Shown piece after piece: positions 24,494-35,773 of a stretch of 64,000 bases of DNA. Source of the stretch: Phanerochaete sordida (taxonomy: Eukaryota > Basidiomycota > Agaricomycetes > Polyporales > Phanerochaetaceae); NCBI GenBank assembly GCA_019973155.2, contig BPQB01000071.1, positions 1-64,000 on the forward strand. Direction: 5' to 3'. Below the pieces are notes generated by a model. It searched no databases. It worked only from the letters and a program-made list of their open reading frames with translations, and had not been told where the DNA came from. A program made the position numbers and the translations under genes. Position 1 is the first letter of the stretch. Each line of letters begins with the position of its first letter.

Positions 24494-24544
24494 TTAGCTT
24501 GTGCTTAGCTTGTGCTTAGCTTGTGCTTAGCTTGTGCTTAGCTT
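24494..24544 (+). repeat. 11-bp minisatellite, about 4.6 copies
   Basis: Four exact head-to-tail copies of TTAGCTTGTGC followed by a partial fifth. Confidence 0.9.
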
Positions 24545-24893
24545 TTGTTTTACGGTAAGATTTGATCCATATATATTCCATCGAGGGCTGAGGATCCTCG
24601 CACTTGGAGCACTTCGCAAAGGCACAGGTAAGTTGGTCTTGCACGTTGGTAAGTACCGCTCATTTCTATGTTGCTCCCTGAGCTCAATGCCCCGTACAGA
24701 TGGGTTTTTTGTGCTTCTGACCTTCAATGGCGGCATCATACAGTCCTTTCGACCTGACCTTGCTGCCGCTCAGGAGACTAGTCTACCCTGCACGCTTGAT
24801 AACATACCGCATGTCTAGTTAGCCCCTGGCTGACATCTAGGCTCAAACGTTCAAGAGGCTGCCGAAATGATGGGGACAAATGCACTCCTCTGG

Positions 24894-24900
24894 TATAAAT
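24894..24900 (+). promoter_or_regulatory. TATA box of SDR3
   Basis: TATAAAT ends only four bases before the in-frame ATG at 24905, too close for a transcript to include that ATG, but 47 bp before ATG 24941. This supports 24941 as the start. Confidence 0.6.
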
Positions 24901-24940
24901 AACGATGTACGCCGTGCAGCCGATAGGAACGCCTTCTGCA

Positions 24941-26305
24941 ATGACTGGCGACGAAGCCTGCGGACATGGGCGACTTCAGGACAAGGTTTGCATCGTCACT
25001 GGCGCGGGTTCGCCCCGCGGAATAGGGTGCGTCATCGTCGAGCTCTACTGCGTCGTTTTGCGCCTATCTGACCTTTGATGCCTGTAAGGTGGGCGACGAC
25101 AATGCGCTTTGCAGAAGAAGGTAGGATCTCCTGTCGTTCTTAAGATACTCAAGCACATTGTCCATCGCAGGCGCACGTCATATCTATGCTGCGGATATAG
25201 ATACTGAGAACTTCAAAGCTCTCCAAGAGACCTTTGAGAAGACCTATAAGAACTCCAGGGTCGGTCGTCCCTGCCATTCGAGAGACCCTACTAACTCATG
25301 GCATAGGTTTCACTCGTCGAAGCGGACGTTGCCGACGAAGATGCCGTGAAACGTCTCTGCGACCGTGCTCTGGCGGAGACGGGCCGGCTCGACGTCTTCT
25401 TTGCAAACGTAAGCCTGGGTACAGTCCTTCCAATTGTGTCAAGTGTTGAGATGCTGGCAGGCCGGGACATTCGATGCCAAAGCAGCGTCGTCTGACCAAA
25501 TCTCCTCCACAGCCTTCTTCGATACCCTGAGGGTCAACGCAGGCTCGTACGTCTCTTCTCACTCCACGATACGCCTGCATCTTGACTCGCTCTCAGCGCG
25601 TTCCTCGCGCTCAAGTACGCATCCCCTGCGATAGCGCAGATCAATGAGTCCGCAGGGAAGGTCAAGGCCAGTGGGAGCATCATCATGACGGGCTCGAGTA
25701 CGTATAGGGTTTGAAACTTCGCCTTCGGCCGCAGATTGACGTCAGCGTACAGTCGGGGGTCTGCGCGGGAGCAGGTACCCTATGGCATGTGAGCTCTGTG
25801 TTCCCAATATGTCGCGCTTCGGCACTCACCGTGCCTGCGGTCTGTCTGCAGACTGCGCTAGCAAGGCCGCGTGGGCACCCTTCCCTGTCTAGCGCAGGGA
25901 CCCTGCTGACGCACCGCGACGCAGGATCCACAACCTCGCGATGACCGGTGCGTACGAGAACACTGCACGCGGGACCGGCGTGCGGGTCAACGCTGTCGCC
26001 CCGGGGGCGGTGGACACGGATGTAATGCTCGCCGAACTCAAGCCGCTGATCAAGGAACGGCCCGACGTGTTTTGCGGCCCTACAGGTGCGTGCCGCTGCG
26101 TGGGCTGGTTGAAGGAGCTCACTAGTTCGTCGCAGAAATCGCGAACACGGTCGTGTTCCTGGCATCGGGTGAGTCATTCTTCTGCAGCGTCCAGGCGAAG
26201 AGTCTCATGACTGGAGCAGACGAATCTGTCTTCATGAATGGTCAGGTCGTGACCGTCGATAATGGTCTCACTAACGGGCTCTTCGTCGACAAGGTGCTCG
26301 CCTGA
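24941..26305 (+). CDS. short-chain dehydrogenase/reductase, tandem copy 3
   Basis: Third SDR paralogue. With start 24941 the leader before KVCIVTGAG is 15 residues to the first Lys, exactly as in the other two; an upstream in-frame ATG (24905) is rejected because it abuts the TATA box. Visible: KVCIVTGAGSPRGIG, HIYAADIDTENF, VEADVADEDAVKRLCDRAL, RLDVFFAN|AG, LRVNAGS, ALKYASPAIAQINESAGK, IIMTGSS, Y-C-A-S-K completed by splicing near 25783-25851, RVNAVAPGAVDTDVM, ANTVVFLASG and FMNGQVVTVDNGLTNGLFVDKVLA. The catalytic residues are complete. It is the most diverged in the substrate loop (TDVMLAELKPLI against TDFLPAHLQPYV), which suggests a different substrate. Confidence 0.82.
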
Positions 26306-27034
26306 CAGTGACAGAGACGCGAACTTCACATCTCACACCGGGACGTCACGAGTTCAGAAAATATTATTGCACAGATATTTGACATGGGCTTGTGAGGGAG
26401 AGACCAGGGATGTAAGAGGAACGATCGCGCGAAAATAACAGTATGTTTGACAGCATCGTGAACGGAAGAATGAGGTCTATGACCAGCAGGAGATATGTCC
26501 GAATTCATATTCTACGCACAGAGAAGCCCGCTCCGCGCGCGTATAACACCCACAACCCTACGCTCCCGAGTTTAGCGACGGATCGTCCATCGTATCCGAT
26601 CCGCCCGACCCGCTACCCGAACCTAACTTCGGCACATGCGATGCGTCGCACCCAGGTACCGGGGTGGCCGGCTCCCGCCGGCGTTTGAAAAAAGGGGATG
26701 CTCGGAGCTCGTTGGGTGGCAACTCGACGAGAAACGCATATTGGGGAGCCGCCGAAGTGCCCCGAACGTGGTGAAAGACGGCGAAAGGGGGAGGAAAGAG
26801 GTCGGGGAGGAGGTCGGAAGTCATGGTGACTGGGAGCCACCAGACCGAGACATTAGCGATAAGGGATACGAGGGTGTCGCTGGCTTCGAGGAGAGGTAGG
26901 GCTACATCGAAAGAGACATTGATACACCTGTAGGTTACAGCCGGGGCGACCGAGTGTAGTGCCGCGTCTACTTTGGCCCCGGGGATGTTCTGGCTCGCAG
27001 AGGCAGAACGCGAGCGGCGATGACGATAGACACG
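26306..27034. other. intergenic region between SDR3 and the MAPKK gene
   Basis: Two genes converge on this 0.7 kb segment. No coding region supported; open frames at 26558-26900 lack family resemblance. Confidence 0.5.
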
Positions 27035-28939
27035 TTATTGCTCCGAAGCCTGTGATGGGTCTGATAGTGATTGCAGGTGCTTTGCCTCTTCGATTTGTTT
27101 TCGTTGTCGCGTGTCGCGTGATTCCACCGCTTTCGCCACCCACCCGACCATATCGACCTCCAGCGTGCGGTCGCGCACGAGGAAGGGATGATCCTGTGTG
27201 CAGAAAGCCATCAGGGTCTGAGAACGGAAAGTAACATCGGTGGCAACGGACCAAGAGCTCAGCGTAAGTCGCTCGCATCTCAGGCACACGGTGGAGACAC
27301 CGCGCCACAAAATCTTTCGCCTCATCTGAATAGCCCTCCTCTGGCAGTTCGGGTGGGTCTCCGTGTACGATGGCTGTGAGCTGGGCGAAGACGTTTGCGT
27401 ACGTCTCTGGTGGGTACGGATAGTGGCCCAGCGCCATCTCTATGACGGAAAGGCCTAGCGACCAGACGTCAGACGAGACGGTATAAGTGCCGAGGTTATT
27501 CTGGGATTCGCCCTTGATTCGCTCGGGCTGTCGCGTTATCAGTAAGAGCCGGGTTGCGTTGAGCAGCGCCACCTACAGCCATGTAGCTTTGGCACCCGAT
27601 ATTGGTTTTGGCGAGTGACCGCTCAAGCTGTCCCGAGACGCCAAAGTCGCACAGCTTCACTTCTCCCTTCTTGTTCACCAAGACGTTGGTTGGCTTCACG
27701 TCTAGGTGAAGCTTGAGCATATAAGAGAGTTTGCGAAGCGACCGTGCATACCACGATGAATGATCTGCATATCGTCTTTGAGGAACTTGAGCCCTCTGAC
27801 CATGCTCCCTACTATGCGACCGAGAACTGGTTCTGGTATACCGTCCTGCTCGAGTTTGTCGAGGGAGCCGGCGTCCATGTATTCCATGCAGTAGTAGACA
27901 CAGCTATGGAAACATGTGATAAGCGGTCGCAGCGTGCTAAAGGGGTTCACACTTACGATTCGATGAAGAACGCTCCGTAGAAGTCGACGATTTCTGGTGC
28001 CGCTGCGCGATGCAGGATGTCCAGCTCCATGATGATACCGTTGAGTTTCGCGTCATCCAGCTCCAAGCGTATTTCCTGTGTGAGCGATTAGACCACTTTA
28101 GACGGCGCGATGGTACTTGAGACTCGCCTTCATTGCCATATACACCTTGGTGGGCTTGTGCAGAACCTTCTTGACGGTGCCGTAGTTACCCCGCCCGAGT
28201 TCCTCCTCGAGCTGCAGCTGGGTCATGTTGATCGCGAACGAAGCGCCATTCGAGAAGTCAACGCCCTTGGAATGTAAAATCGCCTTCCCATTGAAGTTGA
28301 GTGCACCTGATGGATCACTGCAGCACATAAGCACCGCGTGCCCGAGTAATAGGGATGAATGGCACGCACACTATCTTTCCGAAGTTCGCGAAGGGCGTGC
28401 CGAACGTCTGCTGGGGTGACCTCCTGGGTAGATCGTCCATGATTGGTCTTCCGCCACCGAGGCCCGCATTGCTTGGACCACCACCTGCGGCCATCAGCCC
28501 GTCTACGCCCCCTGCAATATCTTTCACGTTGAGCTTCGGCGCGGCACGGCGAGAGGCCAGGCCGCCGAGGGGCCCCGGGGGTCTCCCGGGCGCGGACGGC
28601 GCGGACTGTGCGGATCGCAGCATCGGGTGGACTGGCCTATCTCCCAGCGTCATGTTGTGGAACGCATTGGCGGTGGCATCCATGGCGTTCCCCGGCGGCT
28701 GGCCGCGCGAGGCCATCTGAGAACAGTCAGGGAGGTTCGAACGGATGGATAGCGATGGCGGGCATGTCACGTACAGCAGCCAGCCTCGCCTGCAGGGCCG
28801 GCGGGATGGGTGTGGACGCTATGGGCTTGCGGTTGGCGAGGAGACTGGCGACGGTGCGCGAGGAGGCGGGCGGGTTGCGCATGGGGGCGGCGGGGGGCCG
28901 TGCGAGGCCTGCATCTGGCGGTGCTGGAGTGTTCGACAT
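27035..28939 (-). CDS. MAP kinase kinase, Pbs2/Wis1 type (HOG pathway)
   Basis: Dual-specificity kinase predicted to phosphorylate the Hog1/p38-type MAPK in osmotic and stress signalling; about 470 residues. A Pro/Ala-rich N-terminus ([16 protein letters not shown]) leads to [24 protein letters not shown], a block typical of Pbs2. The kinase domain follows: glycine loop [12 protein letters not shown]-type Lys in [40 protein letters not shown], catalytic HRDVKPTN (Asp codon completed across an intron at about 27681-27750), DFG intact, activation loop [20 protein letters not shown] with the Ser and Thr phosphosites, and [17 protein letters not shown]. Residues after [20 protein letters not shown] form a short C-tail. 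The N-terminal regulatory region is shorter than in yeast Pbs2. Assignment within MAPKKs rests on the N-lobe and activation loop. Confidence 0.88.
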
Positions 28940-29420
28940 CGCTGTCGAGGACGGTGATGGGGGTGAGAGCAAGACGCAAGGAACGAGGACGATGAGGAGA
29001 AAGGAGATTTTGATTAGAAAGTAGGCTATGACATCAACCACCGGGCTGGTTTACTTATCGTGCTTACCGCGGCAAATGCCGCATACAACGCGCCCTTACC
29101 TGGTAACAAACTGGAGATTACCCCGCAACAAAGCGCCAAACGTCCGAATCGCCGCGCCTCTCGGTCGTACCCTCACTTTCATTACCTCCACCATTACCGC
29201 CACGGTCTTTTCAGCTCCTACGGCGTGGTCAGACCTCGTCTCCACGTTGCGCATGCAATTACCAGCGGATATTACCCCGCTGCACATCGGTACGCCCCAC
29301 CGCGTACCTTGCCAGCACGCCTGCGCTCACCCCGTCCCAGCCATCCCCATAGCCGCAATCCTGCTCGGAGTTGCCCTTACATCTGCAAAGCGTCTGTTCT
29401 CGGGGCAGGCCAGGCACAAA
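28940..29420. other. divergent promoter region MAPKK / BAG gene
   Basis: 481 bp between two divergent start codons. No TATA box is clear on either side. Confidence 0.5.
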
Positions 29421-30460
29421 ATGAGCTACACCGTCAAGTGGGGCAGGGAAAGGTGAGCATCGCGTATGCTTCTCGTCATTTGACCCTACCAGCTCCAACA
29501 CCGTCCCACGATCGTCCGTTCGACATGTTCCACCCGTCCTGACATACGCTGCGTGCCCACAGGCTGACCTTCCCTCTCCCTGCGCAAAATGCTCCGCTCT
29601 CCACTATCCGCAAGCAGATCGCGGACTACACCCAACTGCCACCGAACTCGTTCAAGCTCGTGTACGCGGGTGCCGTGATGAAAGACGATAACGCACCGAG
29701 TACGTGTTTCCCTCCGTTCCGTCAGCCTTTTGCCTTTCCGCCGATCACAACGAGGACATGGCCTCGAGGCTCCGCCTACTTCCACAATGCTCCAAACGGA
29801 CGTGTCCGCGAGGTGTTCCGCGCACTGCCTACACCACCGCCTGCACGCGTCCACAAGAATAGGTCTCGGACGTGCTGCAGTCGCTCACGTGAAGCTGAGC
29901 CGTGACCACTCTCGGGTGGACATGTGCATGAGAAGCAGTCGCGACATGGCATGCTTAGGCTGGCGGCCCTGCATCGATAATCTGAAACCGACTAAACACC
30001 CACGATAGTCTCGTCGTATGGAATCAAGGAGAACTCCAAGATTGCTGTCATCGGCGGAGGCGAGAACTCGGTGCCATCCGCAAAGGCAGCTCCCGAACGC
30101 CGGACAGAGGAGAACACCATCAAGCAGATCCAGTCAGAGCTCGACAAGGTCCGCACGACGCTCCAGCCTGACGTCGATCAGTTCCTGTCAGAGCTGCAGC
30201 CGACTGCCACTGCGACGGCTGCGCCACCGACGCCAGCGCGTAAGCTAGTAGGGGCTTCGGGTACGCCGCTACTCGACCCCGCGCAAGAGCACGTACGGCT
30301 GGGCGAGATGCTCCTCCAGAGCTTGCTTCGCTTGGATGCCATAAATGCGGAGGGCGAGTGGGAACAGGCACGCAAGGAGAGGAAGCTGGCTGTGAAGGAA
30401 GTACAAGGGCTTCTTGACAGACTAGACCTCGGATGGCGGCAGCGGCTGAAGAGCTCATAG
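29421..30460 (+). CDS. ubiquitin-like and BAG domain co-chaperone
   Basis: Predicted nucleotide-exchange factor for Hsp70 in the cytosol (BAG1-like). Exons 29421-29452, 29563-29699 and 30009-30460 give 206 residues. Residues 1-75 form a ubiquitin-like fold: MSYTVKWGRERLTFPLPAQNAPLSTIRKQIADYTQ, then FKLVYAGAVMKDDNAP and YGIKENSKIAVIGG, as in ubiquitin-like domains where a LIYAG-type strand is followed by DD and the loop. Residues about 95-205 are helical: IKQIQSELDKVRTTLQPDVDQFL, EHVRLGEMLLQSLLRLDAI, WEQARKERKLAVKEVQGLLDRLD, matching the three-helix BAG domain. The second intron, 309 nt, is unusually long for this window. Confidence 0.8.
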
Positions 30461-30598
30461 ACTGCTTTGGGGATACCGTATTGTTTGTATACTGCGTGCA
30501 GGAGCACATCACTGTAGAACCGGGTTAATATGCTAGATGTGCCCATTCCTTCGTTGTGTGTGCCAGAGCTCTAAAAATACAGGTGTGCTCCAATGACA

Positions 30599-31659
30599 TT
30601 ACGCTTTGCTCAGGATGTGCTCCCAAACAAAGTCGCACACCTCCTTGACCATGTCCTCGGTGCACTTGTGTCCGACGCCGGGATAGACGACCACCTTCTT
30701 CGTACCGTCTTCCCCCACCTCGAGCTTCTGCACGAACTCGTCGCTACTTTCCCAGGGCACAATGGGGTCGTCTCCGCCCGAGAGGACGAGCACCTTCTTG
30801 CCCGTGAACGGGTTCGTCGCGCCGGCCGTGGTGTACGGCGCGTACGGCGGGTCGTGCGCGCGCACGTACGCGAGGAAGTTCGCGGGGATGTACGGGGGCT
30901 CGAACGCGATGCCTGACGCGGCCGCGCGGCGCGAGATGAGGTGCAAGTAGTCGGGGCAGCCTGCGGCGGGTCAGTGCGCGGGGCAAGGGGACGCGGGGAG
31001 GGCGCACCGATGATGGGGATGCCGAGGGCCAGGCGCGGCTCGTGGCGCAATGCGTACCAGGCTGCGTGCCCGCCGAGGCTGATGCCGGCGATGGACCACG
31101 ACGCGACCGTCGCCTCGCTCGCGGGGAAGAGGTACGACGGCAGGAAGTCGATGAGGAACGAGACGTCTCGGACGGTTCCAACTGTGTGGGCATTGGATTG
31201 GGGTAGGCTAGAGCGTGAGACAGGGAATACACGCACCGTACATGGCGTACATGTCGATGCTGGGCACGATGCTGTGAGATAGGGAACGCGACGGTGGTCA
31301 TTAAACATACGCATGTCTATCGTTCCCGTCCTTCCAGTCGTTGTTGCCCTCTCTGTCTTTCAGACGTTCCCCGTGGTTTCGTTGGTCCTTCAATTGCATG
31401 CGCAAGGGATCAGCCAGAGCTCAAGACGATATGGCAAGATACACACGAGGGTGACCACGAGCAGCTCGGTGTTCGACTGCCCCTTGCCCGCGACTTGGCT
31501 GATGATGCTCTCTGCGCGGCCGTCGAGCTCTCGCGCGGCCCCCTGGCGACCGTGGAGAAAGAACAGGACAGCGACCTGCCCAGTTATATCGCCGAGACCG
31601 ATCCTAGAGAAGACGTGCACCGGCAGGCCTGCAACGACAACGGTTCGTCTCGACACCAT
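30599..31659 (-). CDS. alpha/beta hydrolase
   Basis: Serine hydrolase of the alpha/beta fold, about 260-280 residues, substrate unknown; no signal peptide, so intracellular. Exons join as MVSRRTVVVAGLPVHVF, VLFFLHGRQGAARELDG (HG oxyanion loop), LLVVTL|DQRNHGERLKDREGNNDW, IVPSIDMYAMYVGTVRDVSFLIDFLP, SIAGISLGGHAAWYALRH (GxSxG with nucleophile Ser), LGIPIIGAPD, then KKVLVLSGGDDPIVPWESS (acid) and VVYPGVGHKCTEDMVKEV (His). The triad order is intact. Start 31659 is the first ATG of the exon carrying the HG motif. Related fungal proteins are usually annotated as uncharacterised hydrolases; I cannot narrow the substrate. Confidence 0.8.
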
Positions 31660-32591
31660 CGTCCTTGGCTATAGGTCAACAGCTGTGGGTACTGCTGTGG
31701 AAGTTTCAGCGTTGAGCTGGCAGCGGGAAGGAGGATCTTGAAGCTGAAGGTGAAGAGCGTGTGTATGCATGATACCCAGAGGTCGATGTCAATAGGAACT
31801 GGCCCGGAGGTCAGCGGAGGCCCGCGCGTACCTTTCCTCTAGACCACCATCATGGCTCCAGACCAAGCTCGAGTCTCTGGCATTTTGCACCATTCAACAG
31901 GTAATTTTGACATTTTGGCATCGCTGGTTGTGTCGCTCAGAGAGACAGGTCAGATATACCGGAGTGGTACTCGTGGCTTCGGCCTCATTTATAGCGGGCC
32001 GAGGTGCGATTCCACAAAAGTTTCTGGAGGAAGGCGACACTCACACATCCCCGCATCTTCGCATTCGAAGAAGCGTAGCAGACCTTCGCGCCACCCCGTT
32101 GCTGTTGAGAACGAACAGAAACGTTGGTGACGAAGCCAGTCAGGCGATGCCTCTTCGCACCGGCTCAGCGCGACAGACTTCCCGACCGAGGTGTGCCGCC
32201 CCACCTCGGTATTGGGAAGCCTGACGTCCTGAGCTTGTGCACCTGATGGCAATTATTGACGCACGCGCACGTTCAGGGTGGTGTCGGCATGCGCATCCTG
32301 AGGATGCCTGGCGCGGCGAGCACCTGCCGCGAACCGTGCGCGGAGCAGATGGTCGCGAAGTGCGCGCCATGCGCCGCGCCCCTTCCCCTCACTCGTCCCT
32401 GTGCGACCATCTGACATCGTTCTGACCTGACGGGCGTTGCGCTGCATGGTGTTAGCGGACTTCTACGTCCTTTGCATGTGCTCATGATGGTGCCGATGAC
32501 CGTGCCTCCGGACTCGGCTGGCATAAAAGGCGGAGGCTGGCGTGCCATCCGCTTGGACCTGCCTGACCCATCTCCACGGTACTAGCACTCC
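31660..32591. other. intergenic region between hydrolase and PLC-like gene
   Basis: 0.9 kb with no supported gene. The right end has the PLC-like gene's TATA-like box. Confidence 0.5.
32522..32530 (+). promoter_or_regulatory. TATA-like box of PLC-like gene
   Basis: CATAAAAGG about 62 bp before ATG 32592. Confidence 0.5.
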
Positions 32592-33936
32592 ATGTACTTC
32601 CTCCGTCTTGCATTGTCTCTCACCTGCGCTGCAGGCAGCCTTGTTGCTGCCCTTCCTGCTGTGCAGAAGAGGTGAGTCATGGTCTCATCGGTAGCTCCGT
32701 ACTTTGGCTCACTGTCTCGTGCAGGGCATCTGTATGCAATGGGCACGCGGAGCTGTGTAACCGTAGTTACGGCAACATCACCTTCCTCGGAGGTGAGTAT
32801 GATAACGTCGTGCTATCCTGCTTTGCTGAAATAGTGTAAAAGCGCACGATTCGTTCGCCTACGGCGACAATCCGCCAGATCGTAAGCAGCTTTAGCCTAC
32901 GATAGTTCATACTTCATGAAGTGACATCTATGTTTCAGTCGCTGCCGATCAGGAGGTCGACATGGTCAGCCAGCTGAACTTGGGAGTCCGCCTTCTGCAG
33001 GCGCAGTCACATATGTGATGCATTTCCTGTCTATCCTTTTTCCAAAATTGACAAAGATAATCAGAAACGACATCGATGGACAGCTGCATTTCTGCCACAC
33101 TAGTAGGTACTTCGCACTAAGCAGCGATTTTTTTTCACTGACCACGATTCGCCAGGCTGTTTCCTGTACGACTACGGGACTGTCCAGGAATACCTGACAG
33201 TCATCAACGGCTGGCTCAGCCAGAACCCGAACGAGGTCCTCACGTTCATCTTCACCAATCCCGACGGCGCGTCGCTTCCTGACGTTTGGGCACCGGCGTT
33301 CGAGGGTTCGGGCATCGTCGATCTCATGTACACGCCTCCGACTGTCCCCATGAAGCAGAGCGATGTACGTGCTAGCACACAACGCTGAAAGTGTCCAAGC
33401 TGACTCCAAATACTCAGTGGCCCACTCTGGGACAACTTATTGACAGCGGAAAGCGGGTCATTCTATTCATGGACGCTGGTGCGGACACCGACCGCAGCGT
33501 GCCGTACATTCTGCCCGAGTTCGAGATGGTATGCCGCGTGGTCCCGCGGTCCCAGCTTTTGCTGATATTGGCGGACAGGTGTGGGAGACGCCCTTCAGTG
33601 TCACCGACGCGTCGTTCCCGTGCTCCGTCGACCGCATCGCAGGCCCTCTGACGACAGAGGACCACATGTACATGATCAACCACTCGTTCAACATCAACTT
33701 GTTCGACACCGGCATCATCATCAGCGACCCCGAGGACGCCCCCACGACCAACAGCGTTACCTCGTAAGTAGTGCGATATCGCGTATCTCAGCCCTTTTTG
33801 ACGCATGTACAGTATTATGGACAACGCCGCGGGCTGCGAACAATTCGCTGCTGGACGCGCACCTAACTTCGTCCTGCTTGACTTCGTAGACCTCGGCCAG
33901 GGTCTGCAGGCAGTCAATCAGCTTAACGGTCTTTGA
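32592..33936 (+). CDS. secreted PLC-like phosphodiesterase (PI-PLC X-domain fold)
   Basis: TIM-barrel phosphodiesterase related to phosphatidylinositol-specific phospholipase C, about 310 residues over seven or so exons. It opens with a signal peptide (MYFLRLALSLTCAAGSLVAA), probably followed by a Lys-Arg processing site (AVQKR). Then ASVCNGHAELCNRSYGNITFLGAHDSFA, with the first catalytic His, DQEVDMVSQLNLGVRLLQAQSH, HFCHTSCFLYDYG with the second His (a Ser codon is completed across an intron at about 33094-33150), YLTVINGWLSQNPNEVLTFIFTNPDG, and RVILFMDAGAD. The C-terminal half has GPLTTEDHMYMINHSFNI and NFVLLDFVDLGQGLQAV. Cysteines are paired as in secreted proteins. Fungal members are often found in secretomes; the real substrate is unknown. 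Confidence 0.83.
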
Positions 33937-34726
33937 GCTCTCAGATTCTGAGCGTGTTCTTTGGCTGTCTATTTGATGTCACGTGTCTGCTCTTGGGAAT
34001 ATTGGCCGTCACGCCGACCGCTCGTCTAATCGTGGGAACGCCCGCCTCTCCCAAACAAGGAAAGCGGCGGGGCTTCGTGGCGTAGCGCCCGCAATATTTC
34101 TTTGAGTATTTCCTAGGACATACGGGCTCGGTACTGCGATGTGCGTTAGTCGTCGAGTCGCCCACAGCTTTTGACAAGCTGTTATGTTTGAGACGACTTG
34201 TCTCACTATCCGGGGTCACCAAAGAGCTGCAGGGGTGCTGCAGACCTGCCAACCTCAAAGACATCTCCAAGACATCTCTCAGAGCGAAAGCAGCGTCGTC
34301 GAGCTTCCATCAAAGACATCAAGACTGGAGACAACAAAGACTCCTTTAGTAAACTCATTGAAAAGTTTCGCGATGTCTATGCCCGTGAACAAATCCTGTC
34401 GAATGCCGCATAAAACAGACTTCGGCTCTCGCTACATCGGATTTTTTCACTGAGAATTATGACTTAGGCATGCCTGCTTGAAAAACGTGGGCGAGAGCAC
34501 ACGGAAATCTGCCTAGATTACTGCACATCCCGGCTGCTTCAAACGTTGTGTAAGCTTCTCTGACCGCTTCAGGGCGCTTGGATTGCAGCGCGCTTTTGCT
34601 GCCGACCACCATGTTCAGGCACACGTACACATGCAAGACATCCGAATCGGACCCAGTCATATCGACGACGCCGACGTCTTGCATCCCACCATCAAGCACC
34701 TGGAGGATCTGTAGAGACGTCTTGAC
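33937..34726. other. intergenic region between PLC-like and lactonase-like genes
   Basis: No gene supported. An 80-codon minus-strand frame (34457-34699) is noted but has no family match I recognise. Confidence 0.5.
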
Positions 34727-35773
34727 ATGATAGTAGCACCTCCCGTTCCTCTACCACCCGACGCGGACAGCCAGGCCTATGTCACCGTCCACGCTCTCCT
34801 TGTCGGAGGACTCTGGCTTCCATACAACGAGGTCTTTCAAGATTGTATCAACGAGCCGCACACGGTTGGCTCCGAGATCCCCTGCTTCGCTTTCCTGATC
34901 ACCCATCCGAAGTATGGGAGGTCGTTGTTCGATCTGGGTATGCGCAAGGTGCGTGCTCATGCTGTCGCGTCATAAGCTATCGTTGACGATGCTACGACGT
35001 AGCACGCCAAAGGATGGCCTCCTGGAGTGGATGCAGCAGTGGAAGCGTTTGATGTAGCTAGACATTGCGAAGAGGATGTCGTTGACGCGCTGAGGAAAGG
35101 TGGCGTGGACCCTGCAGAGATCACCAAGGTCATCTACAGGTGCGTACTCGCGTCTTGGTACGTTCGGCATCGTGCTAACACTAGGGCCAATTCAAGCCAC
35201 CTTCACTGGGACCACGTCGGCGATCCGCTCCCGTTCAAGAACGCGTCCATCGTCGTAGGCTCCGACGCAAAGACGCTCCTCGAGAACGCGTACCCGAAGA
35301 ACCCCAAGAGCCGAATCATGGAGCTCCCCGCGCACATGCCTGCCGACTACATCGACTTCGCAAACCCGCAGCAGTACGCACGCGTCGCCCCGTGGGGCCC
35401 GTACGAGCGCGCTGTGGACGTATACAGCGACGGCTCGTTCTACCTCATCGATTCCCCGGGGCACATGCCCGGGCACCTCTCCGCCACGGCGCGCGTCGCG
35501 CCCGACACTTTCATCTTCCTCGCGGGCGACACTTGCCACAATCGCCTGTGCTTCGCGCCCGGCGAGCGGCTCGTCAGCGAAGAAAACCACGCGGACATCG
35601 AGACGGCGCGCGCGACAGTGCGCAGGCTAGTGCGCCTCGACACCGAGTACCCGAATATCGTCACCATCATTGCGCACGACGCCGCTCTGAAGGAGGTGCT
35701 GCCGTTCTTCCCTGGTCCGGACCTGAGGCAGTGGGCCCTAGGGGAGGTCGGGAAGCGGAAGGTCGGTGCTTGA
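34727..35773 (+). CDS. metallo-beta-lactamase-fold hydrolase (N-acyl homoserine lactonase-like)
   Basis: Di-zinc hydrolase of about 310 residues in three exons. It resembles the branch that includes bacterial N-acyl homoserine lactonases; the fungal substrate is unknown. The N-terminal part holds ALLVGGLWLPY and FAFLITHPKYGRSLFDLGMRK (substrate loop and first strand). The metal motif is SHLHWDHVGD (HxHxDH), then SPGHMPGHLS (His), FLAGDTCHNR (bridging Asp) and TIIAHDAAL (last His), so all metal ligands are present. A 45-nt intron at about 35140-35184 splits Arg before SHLHWDH and is cleanly GT/AG. No signal peptide is seen. Lactonase activity is an inference from the family only. Confidence 0.85.

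Larger units (their letters stand above)
24390..24940. other. intergenic region between SDR2 and SDR3
   Basis: Contains an 11-bp minisatellite (24494-24544) and the SDR3 TATA box. Otherwise no gene. Confidence 0.5.

Noticed and set aside
24905..24940. Upstream ATG for SDR3
   Set aside because: It lies four bases after the TATA box, and the 24941 start gives the same leader length as the two paralogues.
34457..34699. 80-codon minus-strand open frame, somewhat protein-like
   Set aside because: No conserved motif, no recognisable extension by splicing, and located between two well-supported genes on the other strand.
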